The translations under genes were made by a program, and so were the position numbers. A stretch of DNA of 64,000 nucleotides from Mycolicibacillus parakoreensis (lineage in GTDB: Bacteria; Actinomycetota; Actinomycetes; Mycobacteriales; Mycobacteriaceae), in contig NZ_CP092365.1 in NCBI RefSeq assembly GCF_022370835.2, positions 434,001 through 498,000 on the forward strand. Reading direction: 5' to 3'. Positions 27,718 through 36,046 of the stretch are shown piece by piece; positions within the stretch are counted from its first letter, which is position 1, and every line of letters begins with the position of its first letter. The notes beneath the pieces are model-generated. The model was not told where the DNA came from and made no database searches. It saw only the letters and a list, made by a program, of their open reading frames with translations.

Positions 27718-28596
27718 CTAATCCTGCCAGCCGGAGTGGATGAACGTCTCCGCGAAGCGCTTCATGGCGTCCTGTTTGTCTGCCAGCGGCGCATCGAAGC
27801 CGTGCCCGTAGAGCAGCCACGGCACCACGATGTTGTCGGTGACCCCGGCGGCGGCGAGCTCGCGGTGCCCGTCGACGTCGAACTTGTCGATGCAGACCGC
27901 CTGGTACTCGAACGGCACCTCGGTGCGGCCGTACTCGGCGCGCAGCTCCTTGAGCCTGCCGATCGTCTCGGCCAGCTGCGCGCACGTCATCATCGCGCTG
28001 GTCCAGCCGTCGCCGACCCGCGCCGCCCGCTTCAGCGCCGGGCCGGTGTGCCCGCCCACGTAGAACGGCACCGGTGCGCTCGGAGCCGGGCTCATCTGCA
28101 GCCGGTCGAAGTCGAAGAACTCGCCGTGGTGTTCGACCATGCCACCGGCCAGGACCTTCTTGATGACCTCGATCATCTCGTCCACCCGCGCGCCGCGGCG
28201 CGCATAGGGCACCCCGCACCACTCGAACTCCTCCGGTGCCCAACCGATCCCGACCCCGAACCCGAACCGGTTGCCGGTCAGATTGGCCACCGAGCCGACC
28301 TGGCGGGCCAGCAGCAGCGGGTTGCGCGAACCGAGTTTGAGCACGTTGGTGTAGAACCGCAGCCCGGTGGTGACCGCCCCCATCGCGGCGGCGGCGATCA
28401 GCGGGTCCACCCACGGGGTGTTCTCGTCCCACATCCGCGACCCGTCGGCGGTGTAGGGGTAGTCGGCGGCCGCGGACTCCATGTAGAACAGCGAGTCCGG
28501 CAGCGCGATCGCGTCGAAGCCGACCTCCTCGGCGGTGCGCGCCAACTCGGTCAACTGCTCGATCGGCCCCATCGCCACACTGCAGGTGTATTTCAT
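27718..28596 (-). CDS. LLM-class F420-dependent oxidoreductase
   Basis: This 292-residue luciferase-like monooxygenase-fold protein probably uses F420. Typical features are the N-terminal ELARTAEEVGFDAIALPDS block, ARQVGSVANLTGNRFGFGVG with its GIGW turn, and PFYVGGHTGPALKRAARVGDGW. The ATG is five bases beyond the ltp3 stop, so it is the last gene of an Rv3521-ltp4-ltp3-LLM unit. The substrate is unknown; context points to a steroid ketone or alcohol, or side-chain intermediate. Confidence 0.85.
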   Translation of the reverse strand: MKYTCSVAMGPIEQLTELARTAEEVGFDAIALPDSLFYMESAAADYPYTADGSRMWDENTPWVDPLIAAAAMGAVTTGLRFYTNVLKLGSRNPLLLARQVGSVANLTGNRFGFGVGIGWAPEEFEWCGVPYARRGARVDEMIEVIKKVLAGGMVEHHGEFFDFDRLQMSPAPSAPVPFYVGGHTGPALKRAARVGDGWTSAMMTCAQLAETIGRLKELRAEYGRTEVPFEYQAVCIDKFDVDGHRELAAAGVTDNIVVPWLLYGHGFDAPLADKQDAMKRFAETFIHSGWQD

Positions 28597-28600
28597 GGTG

Positions 28601-29788
28601 TCAGCTCCCCGGCTTCTCGGCGGGCCGGTCCGCGGAGACCACCCACATCGAGTAGTACTGCGAGCCCCCACCGTAGGCGTGGCCGAGGGCTTTGCGGGCC
28701 CCGGGCACCTGGTGATCGCCGCCCTTGCCCATCACCTGGATGGCGGCCTCGGCGAACCGGATCATCCCCGAGGCGCCGATCGGGTTGCTCGACAGCACCC
28801 CGCCGGAGGGGTTGACCGGCAACCGCCCGCCGATCGCGGTCTCACCGGCCTCGGTGAGCTTCCAGCCCTCGCCCTCGGCGGCGAAGCCGAGGTTCTCCAG
28901 CCACATCGGCTCGAACCAGGAGAACGGCACGTAGATCTCGGCGGCGTCGATCTCGGCGAGCGGGTCGCTGATCCCGGCGTCGCGCCACAGTGCGGCGGCG
29001 GCGTCCCGGCCGGCCTGCGGGTTGACCTGGTCGCGCCCGGCGTAGGCCAGCGGCTCGGTGCGCAGCGCGGTGGCGTGGATCCACGCCACCGCGGCGCCGT
29101 CGGCCACCTGCGCCTCGGCGGCGGCGTCGTCGCCGATGACCACCGCGCACGCCCCGTCGGAGGACGGGCAGGTCTCGTCGTAGCGGATCGGGTCCCACAG
29201 CATCTGGGAGGCCATCACCTTCTCCACGGTGATGTCGGGCTGATGCAGGTGCGCCAGCGGGTTCCTCGCCCCGTTGAGCCGGTCTTTGACCGCCACCTGC
29301 GCCCCGATGTGCTCCGGGGCCCCGGAGCGGCGGATGTAGGCGCGCACATGCGGGGCGAAATAGCCGCCGGCGCCGGCCCCGACCGGTTTGGTGAACGGCA
29401 CCGGGATGGAGAGCCCCCACATGGCGTTGGACTCGGACTGCTTCTCCCACGCCACCGCCAGCACCCGCCGGTATCTGCCCGACTGCACCAGGCTGGCCGC
29501 CACGATCGCGGTCGACCCGCCCACCGACCCGGCGGTGTGCACCCGGATCAGCGGTTTGCCGGTCGCGCCCATCGCGTCGGCCATGAACAGCTCCGGCATC
29601 ATCGAGCCCTCGAAGAAGTCCGGTGCCTTGCCGACCACCACGGCGTCGACGTCGGCGAACGTCGAACCCGAGTCGGCCAGGGCGGCGTCGATGGCCTCGC
29701 GCACCAGCCCGTTCATCGACACGTCGAGGCGTTTGGCGGTGTAGGTGGTCTGCCCGGTGCCGAGCACCGCGGCCGGCTGTTTGCCCAT
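28601..29788 (-). CDS. ltp3: thiolase-fold lipid-transfer-like protein Ltp3
   Basis: This 395-residue SCP-x-type protein matches Rv3523. In Rhodococcus, Ltp3 and Ltp4 are aldol-lyases needed for C24-branched sterols such as sitosterol. Visible thiolase-like segments are AGSVGGSTAIVAASLVQSGR (about residues 86-105), the PVNPSGGVLSSNPIGASGM loop, and LGHAYGGGSQYYSMWV at the C-terminus. It lies four bases from ltp4 and probably works with Ltp4 and the tandem-DUF35 protein encoded upstream. Confidence 0.9.
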   Translation of the reverse strand: MGKQPAAVLGTGQTTYTAKRLDVSMNGLVREAIDAALADSGSTFADVDAVVVGKAPDFFEGSMMPELFMADAMGATGKPLIRVHTAGSVGGSTAIVAASLVQSGRYRRVLAVAWEKQSESNAMWGLSIPVPFTKPVGAGAGGYFAPHVRAYIRRSGAPEHIGAQVAVKDRLNGARNPLAHLHQPDITVEKVMASQMLWDPIRYDETCPSSDGACAVVIGDDAAAEAQVADGAAVAWIHATALRTEPLAYAGRDQVNPQAGRDAAAALWRDAGISDPLAEIDAAEIYVPFSWFEPMWLENLGFAAEGEGWKLTEAGETAIGGRLPVNPSGGVLSSNPIGASGMIRFAEAAIQVMGKGGDHQVPGARKALGHAYGGGSQYYSMWVVSADRPAEKPGS

Positions 29789-29792
29789 GGTG

Positions 29793-30854
29793 TTAGCGCC
29801 CTTCCATCACGGCGATCAGGTTCTGTTGCAGCGCCGGGCCGCTGGTGGCGTGGGCGAGCACCCGCGACGCGTCCCCGGCGAAGACGTGGCGGGCGGCGAA
29901 GCCGATGCGCTCCAGGCCCGCGGAGAACATCGGGTTGGCGCTCAGCGCCCCACCGGAGGGGTTGACGCGGGTCTGCGCGCCCAGCCCGATCGCCTCGGTC
30001 ACGATGAGCTGCTGATGGCTGAACGGGGCGTGCAGCTCGGCCACCTCGATCGAGCCGGGGTCGCCGCCGGTGGCCGTCGCCGCCGACGCCGCCGTCGCCG
30101 CCGAGGTCGCCAGCTCCCGGGCGCCGAGCACCGGGGTCTCGATGCGGTGCTCGATGCCGGTGATCCAGGCCGGGCGCTCCCGCAGTTCGCGGGCCCGCTG
30201 CCCGGCGGCCAGCACGATCGCCGACGCGCCGTCGGTGATCGGGGCGATGTCGTGGCGGCGCAGCGGGTCGGCGTACAGCGGTCGGTCCAGCAGCTCGGCG
30301 ACGGTGTCGGCGGGCTCCACCGCATCCACCCGCGGGGCGGCGGTCATCGCGTCGAGGGCCACCTGCGCCATCTGCTCGACGGTGAACGCCCCGGCGTCCA
30401 GCCCGGCGCGGGCCTGCAGACCCGCCAGCGAGATCGAGTCCGGCCACAGCGGGGCGACGGTGTAGGGGTCGGTCTGCAGGGCCAGCACCCGGCGCAGCAC
30501 CCCGGCCGAGGATTTGCCGAACCCGTAGACCAACGCGGTGTCGACCTGGCCGGTGAGGATCTTGATGTAGGCCTCATACAGCGCCCAGGCGGCGTCCATC
30601 TCCACATGCGACTCGTTGATCGGCGGCACCGCCCCGATCGAGTCGATCGCCGAGATGAACGAGAAGGCGCGCCCGGCCAGGTAGTCCGACGACCCCGAGC
30701 ACCAGAACCCGATGTCGGTCTGGCTGATGCCCAACTCGTCGTAGAGCGCGGCGAAACACGGCATCAGCTGCTCGACGCCGTTGGTGGTGCCGTCGGTGCG
30801 GCGGACATGCGGGGCGTGGGCGAAGCCCACCACCGCGACATCGCGGGTAGTCAT
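29793..30854 (-). CDS. ltp4: thiolase-fold lipid-transfer-like protein Ltp4
   Basis: This 353-residue Ltp4 (Rv3522-like) protein shares the fold of Ltp3 but is shorter. Motifs include CSGSSDYLAGRAFSF (about residues 49-63) and RVNPSGGALSANPMFSAGL near the C-terminus. Its role with Ltp3 in removing branched or C24 side chains is by analogy with Rhodococcus. It is 15 bases from the DUF35 gene and in the same KstR-controlled unit. Confidence 0.9.
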   Translation of the reverse strand: MTTRDVAVVGFAHAPHVRRTDGTTNGVEQLMPCFAALYDELGISQTDIGFWCSGSSDYLAGRAFSFISAIDSIGAVPPINESHVEMDAAWALYEAYIKILTGQVDTALVYGFGKSSAGVLRRVLALQTDPYTVAPLWPDSISLAGLQARAGLDAGAFTVEQMAQVALDAMTAAPRVDAVEPADTVAELLDRPLYADPLRRHDIAPITDGASAIVLAAGQRARELRERPAWITGIEHRIETPVLGARELATSAATAASAATATGGDPGSIEVAELHAPFSHQQLIVTEAIGLGAQTRVNPSGGALSANPMFSAGLERIGFAARHVFAGDASRVLAHATSGPALQQNLIAVMEGR

Positions 30855-30869
30855 GACCGGAGGTCCCCT

Positions 30870-31859
30870 CTACAGGTGGTGTTTGTAGGTGTCGTAGTCG
30901 GCGTCCGGTTGCCCGGTCGGTGCGAAGTACTCGATGTTCTCCATGCCGTGGGTCCACTGCTCGCGGGGCGCCCACACCGCCTGCACCCGCATGCCCATCC
31001 GCACCTCGTGGGCGTCGATGTCGGCGATCAGCGTCAGAAACGGGATGTCGGCGCCGTCGAGCAGCACGTAGGCGGCCACGTAGGGGGGTGTGATGCTCTG
31101 GCCGGCGAACGGGATGTTGATGATCGCGAACGTGGTGATGGTGCCGGTGTCGGCGACCTCCACCAGTTCGGTGGCCGGCTTGCCGGTGGCCGGGTCGGCT
31201 TCGCGCGCCGGGAAATACACCTTGCCCTCGGCACCGGTGCGCGACCCCAGAAGCCGGCCCTCGGCGAGGGCGCGCAGGTACATGCTCTCGGTGGGGGAGG
31301 CCGAATGCTCGATCTCCAGGGCGATCGGGGTGATCACCATCGACACCGGGTCGGCCGGGTTCGGCGCCAACGGGTCGACGGCGTCCTCGCCGAGGGTGAA
31401 GTAGGCGATGTCGGTGATCGCCCCGATCGGCTCGTCGACCCAATGGGCGCGCACCCGGGCGCCGGTGTGGATCTGCTCGGCGGACCCGGCGTCGACGGCG
31501 TGCAGCAGCGCGGTGTCGGCCCCGTCGAGTCGGATCAACGCCCACGCGAACGGGCGCTGCAGCGGCTGGCCGGCGACCGGTTCGGACTGCCAGGTCCACG
31601 ACACCACGGTGCCGACACTGGCCACCGGTACGATCTCGGTCAGCGGTTCGTAGCTGACGGGGTCGTACTCGGCCGCGGGCACCAGGACCCGGCCGTCGGA
31701 GCCGCGGACCCCGACGATGCGGCGCTCGCGGAGCGCGGTGAAAAACGCCCCGAGGGTCGGACCCACCGAACGGGTGTAGTCGAAGGACAGTCTCAGCGGC
31801 GCGGAGAGAGGCGGCTCATGGGGATCGATCTGCACCGGGTGGCTGTGTCTGACGGTCAC
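30870..31859 (-). CDS. tandem DUF35/OB-fold protein (Rv3521-like)
   Basis: A 329-residue protein is made of two related DUF35/OB-fold domains. Half one carries SDGRVLVPAAEYDPVSYEPL and ALIRLDGADTALLHAVDA. Half two carries AEGKVYFPAREADPATGKPA and AYVLLDGADIPFLTLIAD. DUF35 domains pair with Ltp-type thiolase folds, as ChsH2 does with Ltp2, and here two domains are adjacent to two Ltp genes. The GTG at 31859 has no Shine-Dalgarno sequence and lies nine bases from a KstR box, suggesting a leaderless mRNA. A longer frame upstream would cross the operator. Confidence 0.85.
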   Translation of the reverse strand: MTVRHSHPVQIDPHEPPLSAPLRLSFDYTRSVGPTLGAFFTALRERRIVGVRGSDGRVLVPAAEYDPVSYEPLTEIVPVASVGTVVSWTWQSEPVAGQPLQRPFAWALIRLDGADTALLHAVDAGSAEQIHTGARVRAHWVDEPIGAITDIAYFTLGEDAVDPLAPNPADPVSMVITPIALEIEHSASPTESMYLRALAEGRLLGSRTGAEGKVYFPAREADPATGKPATELVEVADTGTITTFAIINIPFAGQSITPPYVAAYVLLDGADIPFLTLIADIDAHEVRMGMRVQAVWAPREQWTHGMENIEYFAPTGQPDADYDTYKHHL

Positions 31860-31868
31860 GGCATCGAG

Positions 31869-31882
31869 TAGAACAGGTTCTA
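31869..31882. promoter_or_regulatory. KstR operator between the DUF35 and LLM genes
   Basis: TAGAACAGGTTCTA is a near-perfect palindrome and the most symmetric KstR box in the window. It lies between the divergent Rv3521-like gene (start 31859) and Rv3520c-like gene (start 31918) and probably controls both units, including cyp142. Confidence 0.9.
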
Positions 31883-31917
31883 ACAACGGTGGCAAGCAAC
31901 GCGGGGAAGGTGCATCG

Positions 31918-32958
31918 ATGAAGCTCGGTCTGCAGCTGGGGTACTGGGGCGCGGCGCCCCCCGACGGCACCGCCGCGCTGGTGTCGGCGGCCGAGGACGC
32001 CGGTTTCGACACCGTGTTCACCGCCGAGGCGTGGGGCTCGGACGCGTTCACCCCGCTGGCCTGGTGGGGGTCGGCGACCACCCGGATGCGGCTGGGCACC
32101 TCGGTGGTGCAGCTCTCGGCGCGCACCCCGACCGCCTGCGCGATGGCGTCGCTGACGCTCGATCACCTCTGCGGCGGCCGCCACATCCTCGGCCTGGGCG
32201 TCTCCGGCCCGCAGGTGGTGGAGGGCTGGTACGGCCAGCGGTTCAAAAAACCGCTGGCCCGCACGCGCGAATACATCGACATCCTGCGGCAGGTGTGGGC
32301 GCGCGAAGCCCCGGTGACCAGCGCCGGGCCGCACTACCGGCTGCCGCTGTCCGGGGAGGGCACCACCGGGCTGGGCAAGGCGCTCAAGCCGATCACCCAT
32401 CCGCTGCGCGCCGACATCCCGATCATGCTCGGTGCGGAGGGGCCGAAGAACATCGCGCTGGCCGCCGAGATCGCCGACGGCTGGCTGCCGATCTTCTACA
32501 CCCCGCGGCTGGCCGACATGTACAACGAGTGGCTCGACGAGGGCTTCGCCCGCCCCGGCGCGCGGCGGCGCCGCGAGGACTTCGAGATCTGCGCGACCGC
32601 CCAGGTGGTCATCACCGACGACCGGGCCGCCGCGTTCGCCGGCATCAAACCGCACCTGGCGCTGTACATGGGCGGCATGGGCTCGGAGGACACCAACTTC
32701 CACGCCGAGGTGTACCGCCGGATGGGCTACGGCGAGGTCGTCGACGACGTCACCCGCCTGTTCCGCAGGGGAGACAAGGACGGCAAGGAACAAGCCGCGC
32801 GCGTCATCCCCGACGAACTGGTCGACGACGCGGTGATCGTCGGTGATCTCGCCTACGCCCGCGAGCAGATCAAGGTGTGGGAGGCCGCCGGGGTGACCAT
32901 GATGGTGGTGACCGCGCGCAGCAATGACCAGATCGCCGAACTGGCCTCGCTGATCTGA
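31918..32958 (+). CDS. LLM-class F420-dependent oxidoreductase (Rv3520c-like)
   Basis: This 346-residue luciferase-like protein matches Rv3520c. It begins MKLGLQLGYWGA and continues with EDAGFDTVFTAEAWG and LGLGVSGPQVVEGWYG, typical of F420-dependent LLM proteins. IPIMLGAEGPKNIALAAEIADGW is the phosphate-binding region. The ATG follows GGGGAAGG. It heads a plus-strand unit with the decarboxylase-like gene and cyp142. The substrate has not been established for the family member. Confidence 0.88.
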   Translation: MKLGLQLGYWGAAPPDGTAALVSAAEDAGFDTVFTAEAWGSDAFTPLAWWGSATTRMRLGTSVVQLSARTPTACAMASLTLDHLCGGRHILGLGVSGPQVVEGWYGQRFKKPLARTREYIDILRQVWAREAPVTSAGPHYRLPLSGEGTTGLGKALKPITHPLRADIPIMLGAEGPKNIALAAEIADGWLPIFYTPRLADMYNEWLDEGFARPGARRRREDFEICATAQVVITDDRAAAFAGIKPHLALYMGGMGSEDTNFHAEVYRRMGYGEVVDDVTRLFRRGDKDGKEQAARVIPDELVDDAVIVGDLAYAREQIKVWEAAGVTMMVVTARSNDQIAELASLI

Positions 32959-32972
32959 TCTACATTGGGGCC

Positions 32973-33701
32973 ATGACCGCCCCGACCCAGTACACGATCG
33001 CCGACACGGTGGTGACCATGCCGGTGCGGATCCGCCGCGCCGACACCCACGTGGCGATCTTCTCGGTGCCCGCCGACGCCGCGCAGCGGCTCATCGACTA
33101 CAGCGGCCTGCAGGTCTGCCGATACCGCGCCGGGCGGGCGTTGGCGATGCTGATGCTGGTCCGCTACCACGACGGGGACCTGGGCAGATACCACGAATTC
33201 GGCACCGCGCTGATGGTCAACCCGCCCGGGGTGCACCGGCGCGGCCCGCGCGCGTTGTCCTCGGCGGCGGCGTTCATCCACCACCTGCCGGTCGACCAGT
33301 CGTTCACGCTGGCCGCGGGCCGCCAGATCTGGGGCTTCCCGAAGATCATGGCCGACTTCACCGTGCGGGAGACCCCGCGGTTCGGCTTCGAGGTGCGCGA
33401 GAACGGGGCGCTGATCGCCGGCATCGACTTCGCCGCGGGCCTGCCGATCCCGGCGGCGCTGACCTCGCGCTCCCAGGTGCTGCAGACCTACAGCCACACC
33501 GACGGCGTCACCCGCGAAATCCCTTGGCAGATGCAGAATTCGGGTATGCGGGCGCGGTTCGGCGGGGCGCGGCTGCGCCTCGGCGACCATCCCTACGCCG
33601 CCGAACTGGCCTCCCTGGGGTTGCCGAAACGGGCCCTGGCGAGCCAATCGTCTGCCAACGTCGAGATGACGTTCGGCGACGCGCACACCCTGGCGCCCTG
33701 A
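32973..33701 (+). CDS. acetoacetate decarboxylase-family protein (Rv3519-like)
   Basis: This 242-residue protein has the acetoacetate decarboxylase fold signatures RYHDGDLGRYHEFGTALMV and AAGRQIWGFPKIMADF; the Lys in the latter is the Schiff-base candidate. The start ATG is 15 bases from the LLM stop. Rv3519 of M. tuberculosis belongs to the same sterol block, but as I recall it on the opposite strand relative to cyp142; here it is co-directional. The reaction is unknown. Confidence 0.8.
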   Translation: MTAPTQYTIADTVVTMPVRIRRADTHVAIFSVPADAAQRLIDYSGLQVCRYRAGRALAMLMLVRYHDGDLGRYHEFGTALMVNPPGVHRRGPRALSSAAAFIHHLPVDQSFTLAAGRQIWGFPKIMADFTVRETPRFGFEVRENGALIAGIDFAAGLPIPAALTSRSQVLQTYSHTDGVTREIPWQMQNSGMRARFGGARLRLGDHPYAAELASLGLPKRALASQSSANVEMTFGDAHTLAP

Positions 33702-33719
33702 CCCCCGGGAGGCCCGACC

Positions 33720-34928
33720 ATGACTGCTTCGGTGTCCGCAGCACCCGACATCGACCTGACCGACGGGGCCTTCTACGCCTCGGGCACCGCACGGCAGGCC
33801 TACCGCTGGATGCGCGAACACCAGCCGGTCTTTCGGGACCGCAACGGGCTGGCCGCCGCCGCCAGCTACGCGGCGGTCATCGAGGCCGAACGCACCCCGC
33901 AGCTGTTCTCCAACGCCGGCGGGATCCGCCCCGGCATCCTCGCGCTGCCGCACATGATCGACATGGACGACCCCGAGCACCTGCAGCGCCGCAAACTGGT
34001 CAACGCCGGGTTCACCCGCAAACAGGTCCAGGACAAGCGGATCGCGATCGCCACCATCATCGACACGTTGATCGACAACGTCTGCGAGCGCGGCGAATGC
34101 GACTTCGTGCGCGATCTGGCCGCGCCGCTGCCGATGGCGGTCATCGGCGACATGCTCGGCGTGGCGCCGCAGGACCGCGACACCCTGCTGAAGTGGTCCG
34201 ACGACCTGGTCTCCGCGCTGTCCTCGACGGTGCAGGAGACCGACTGGCAGGCGTCGATCGACGCCAACCTGGCCTACACCGAGTTCTGCATGGCCACGAT
34301 CGCGCAGCGCCGCGCCGATCCGACCGACGATCTGACCAGCGTGCTGGTGCACGCCGAGGTCGACGGTGAACGCCTCACCGACGAGCAGATCGTCTCCGAG
34401 ACGCTGCTGATCCTCATCGGCGGCGACGAGACGACCCGCCACACGCTCTCCGGCGGCGTCGAGGCGCTGCTGCGCAACCGCGACCAGTGGGACCGGCTGC
34501 ACGGCGACCTGGAGCGCCTGCCCGACGCGATCGAGGAGATGCTGCGCTGGACCACCCCGGTGAAGAACATGGCCCGCACCCTCACCGCCGACATCGACTA
34601 TCACGGCACCCGGTTGCACGCGGGGGAGAAGATCCTGCTGATGTTCGAGTCGGCGAACTTCGACGAGGCGGTGTTTCGCGACCCGGAGCGCTTCGACATC
34701 GGCCGCGACCCCAACAGCCACCTGGCGTTCGGGTTCGGCACCCACTTCTGTCTGGGCAACCAGTTGGCCCGCCAGGAGTTGACGATGATGACCCACCGGG
34801 TGGCCCAGCGGCTGCCGGACCTGCGGCTGGCCAGCGAGGACCCGCTGCCGCTGCGGCGGGCGAACTTCGTCGTCGGCCCGGAGTCGATGCCGGTGCGCTT
34901 CACCCCTACCCGCCCGGTGCTGCGTTAA
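33720..34928 (+). CDS. cyp142: steroid C26-monooxygenase, cytochrome P450 CYP142
   Basis: This 402-residue P450 matches CYP142A1 (Rv3518c), which oxidises the sterol side chain at C26 with stereochemistry opposite to CYP125. The I-helix is LIGGDETTRHTL, the K-helix is DAIEEMLRW, and the heme loop is LAFGFGTHFCLGNQLARQE with Cys344. The ATG follows a CGGGAGG box. With two CYP125-type genes at 3-5.7 kb this strain has three candidate terminal sterol oxidases in one cluster. Confidence 0.93.
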   Translation: MTASVSAAPDIDLTDGAFYASGTARQAYRWMREHQPVFRDRNGLAAAASYAAVIEAERTPQLFSNAGGIRPGILALPHMIDMDDPEHLQRRKLVNAGFTRKQVQDKRIAIATIIDTLIDNVCERGECDFVRDLAAPLPMAVIGDMLGVAPQDRDTLLKWSDDLVSALSSTVQETDWQASIDANLAYTEFCMATIAQRRADPTDDLTSVLVHAEVDGERLTDEQIVSETLLILIGGDETTRHTLSGGVEALLRNRDQWDRLHGDLERLPDAIEEMLRWTTPVKNMARTLTADIDYHGTRLHAGEKILLMFESANFDEAVFRDPERFDIGRDPNSHLAFGFGTHFCLGNQLARQELTMMTHRVAQRLPDLRLASEDPLPLRRANFVVGPESMPVRFTPTRPVLR

Positions 34929-34958
34929 CCGGGCCGGGCCCCCGTTTCTCACGTCCCT

Positions 34959-35867
34959 TCACGCCGAACGTGCACTGGCTGCGGAAAAACGAACCAAATA
35001 TCGCAGTGGTGACACGTTCGGCGCGCCGCCGGTCTGTCGTTCCCAGGCGGCGACCACCCGGCCGATGACCCCACCCTCGGTGTCCGCGGCGGTGACCCGG
35101 ACGTCGACCCAGCCAAGCCGGGTGAGGGTCTCGTGGCGGGTGATGTCGCGGTGAAACCGGGCGCGGCTGGTGCGATGCTGGTCTCCCTCGTAGTCCACGC
35201 CCAGCAGGATGCCCTCCCACCCCAGGTCGATCACCGCGACCAGCTGCCCGTACTCGTCGCGCACTGGGATCTGGGTTTGGGGCGGCGGGAATCCGGCGCG
35301 GATGAGCAGCAGCCGCAGCCACGTCTCCCGGGGCGATTCGGCCCCGGCGTCGACGAGGCTCAACGCGGTCCGTGCCCGGCGGATACCCCGCCGCCCGGGA
35401 TAGCGTTCGACGAGTCGTTGCGCCTCGGCGATCGGTAGCCGCGTCGCGCGAGCTAGCGCGTCGATCTGCGCCACCGCCGCCTCGACCGGATATCGGCAGG
35501 CCAGGTCTAACGCGGTGCGGGCCGCTGTGCTCACCGGCAGCACGCCGACCGTTTGGATCTCGTCGTCGGCGACCCGGTCCGACCACGTGATGATCCCGCG
35601 CGGCGGACGACGCTGATCGTGCAGCAACACCGCCGGGGCACGGTCGTCGACCCACTTCGCGCCGAGGACCGCGGCCGCCGACCTGCCGGCCACGACCGCG
35701 CGTCGATGCGACCACAACCAGGCGGCGTGCGCGCGCAGCACCGCGGTCATTGCGGTTCCCGTCGGCAGATACACGTCGGGATGGATCGCGGCGAAACGAC
35801 TACGCAGCTGATAGGGCGTCAGCTGGCCCGCCGCGAGGGCGGCGCTGCCGAGAAAAGGCGATGACAT
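34959..35867 (-). CDS. DUF559/AbiEi-like putative nuclease (cassette 2)
   Basis: This 302-residue relative of the gene at 10648-11487 has the same layout. The N-terminal block is SPFLGSAALAAGQLTPYQL, the middle helix AHAAWLWSHRRAVVAGRSAA, and the C-terminal nuclease-like blocks AGAESPRETWLRLLLIRAGF, VIDLGWEG and DYEGDQHRTSRARFHRDITR. The last 20 codons read through the hairpin repeat at 34962-35023 and stop at its outer edge. A second copy of that repeat lies 55 bases before the start. It separates cyp142 from an SDR gene. Activity is unknown. Confidence 0.75.
   Translation of the reverse strand: MSSPFLGSAALAAGQLTPYQLRSRFAAIHPDVYLPTGTAMTAVLRAHAAWLWSHRRAVVAGRSAAAVLGAKWVDDRAPAVLLHDQRRPPRGIITWSDRVADDEIQTVGVLPVSTAARTALDLACRYPVEAAVAQIDALARATRLPIAEAQRLVERYPGRRGIRRARTALSLVDAGAESPRETWLRLLLIRAGFPPPQTQIPVRDEYGQLVAVIDLGWEGILLGVDYEGDQHRTSRARFHRDITRHETLTRLGWVDVRVTAADTEGGVIGRVVAAWERQTGGAPNVSPLRYLVRFSAASARSA
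34962..35023. repeat. hairpin repeat A of DUF559 cassette 2
   Basis: This 62-bp element is bounded by perfect 11-base inverted arms, CGCCGAACGTG and CACGTTCGGCG. It matches the element at 35922-35983 at 51 of 62 positions, in the same orientation and with identical length. It is inside the 3' end of the DUF559 gene and also lies between convergent genes. Confidence 0.88.
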
Positions 35868-35921
35868 GGCCGGATTCTCACGGTCGGCACCGACACCGCG
35901 GTCACCGCACCGCGGCTCTCA

Positions 35922-35983
35922 CGCCGAACGTGCGCGGGCTGCGAAAAAACCGCCGAAAAATCGCGGTGACGACACGTTCGGCG
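35922..35983. repeat. hairpin repeat B of DUF559 cassette 2
   Basis: This 62-bp copy of the element at 34962-35023 has the same perfect 11-base arms. It lies upstream of the DUF559 gene start and 64 bases beyond the stop of the epimerase-like SDR gene. Apart from the arms, differences cluster in the centre around an A-rich stretch. Confidence 0.88.
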
Positions 35984-36046
35984 CAGTCACGGTAGGGACG
36001 GGCCGCTCAGGGCAGCGAGCGACACCGATCCCGCCCGGTGCTTGCG

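Noticed and set aside
29745..31871. 708-residue plus-strand frame opposite ltp4 and the DUF35 gene
   Set aside because: It is antisense to two genes with recognised domains and has no recognisable domain of its own.
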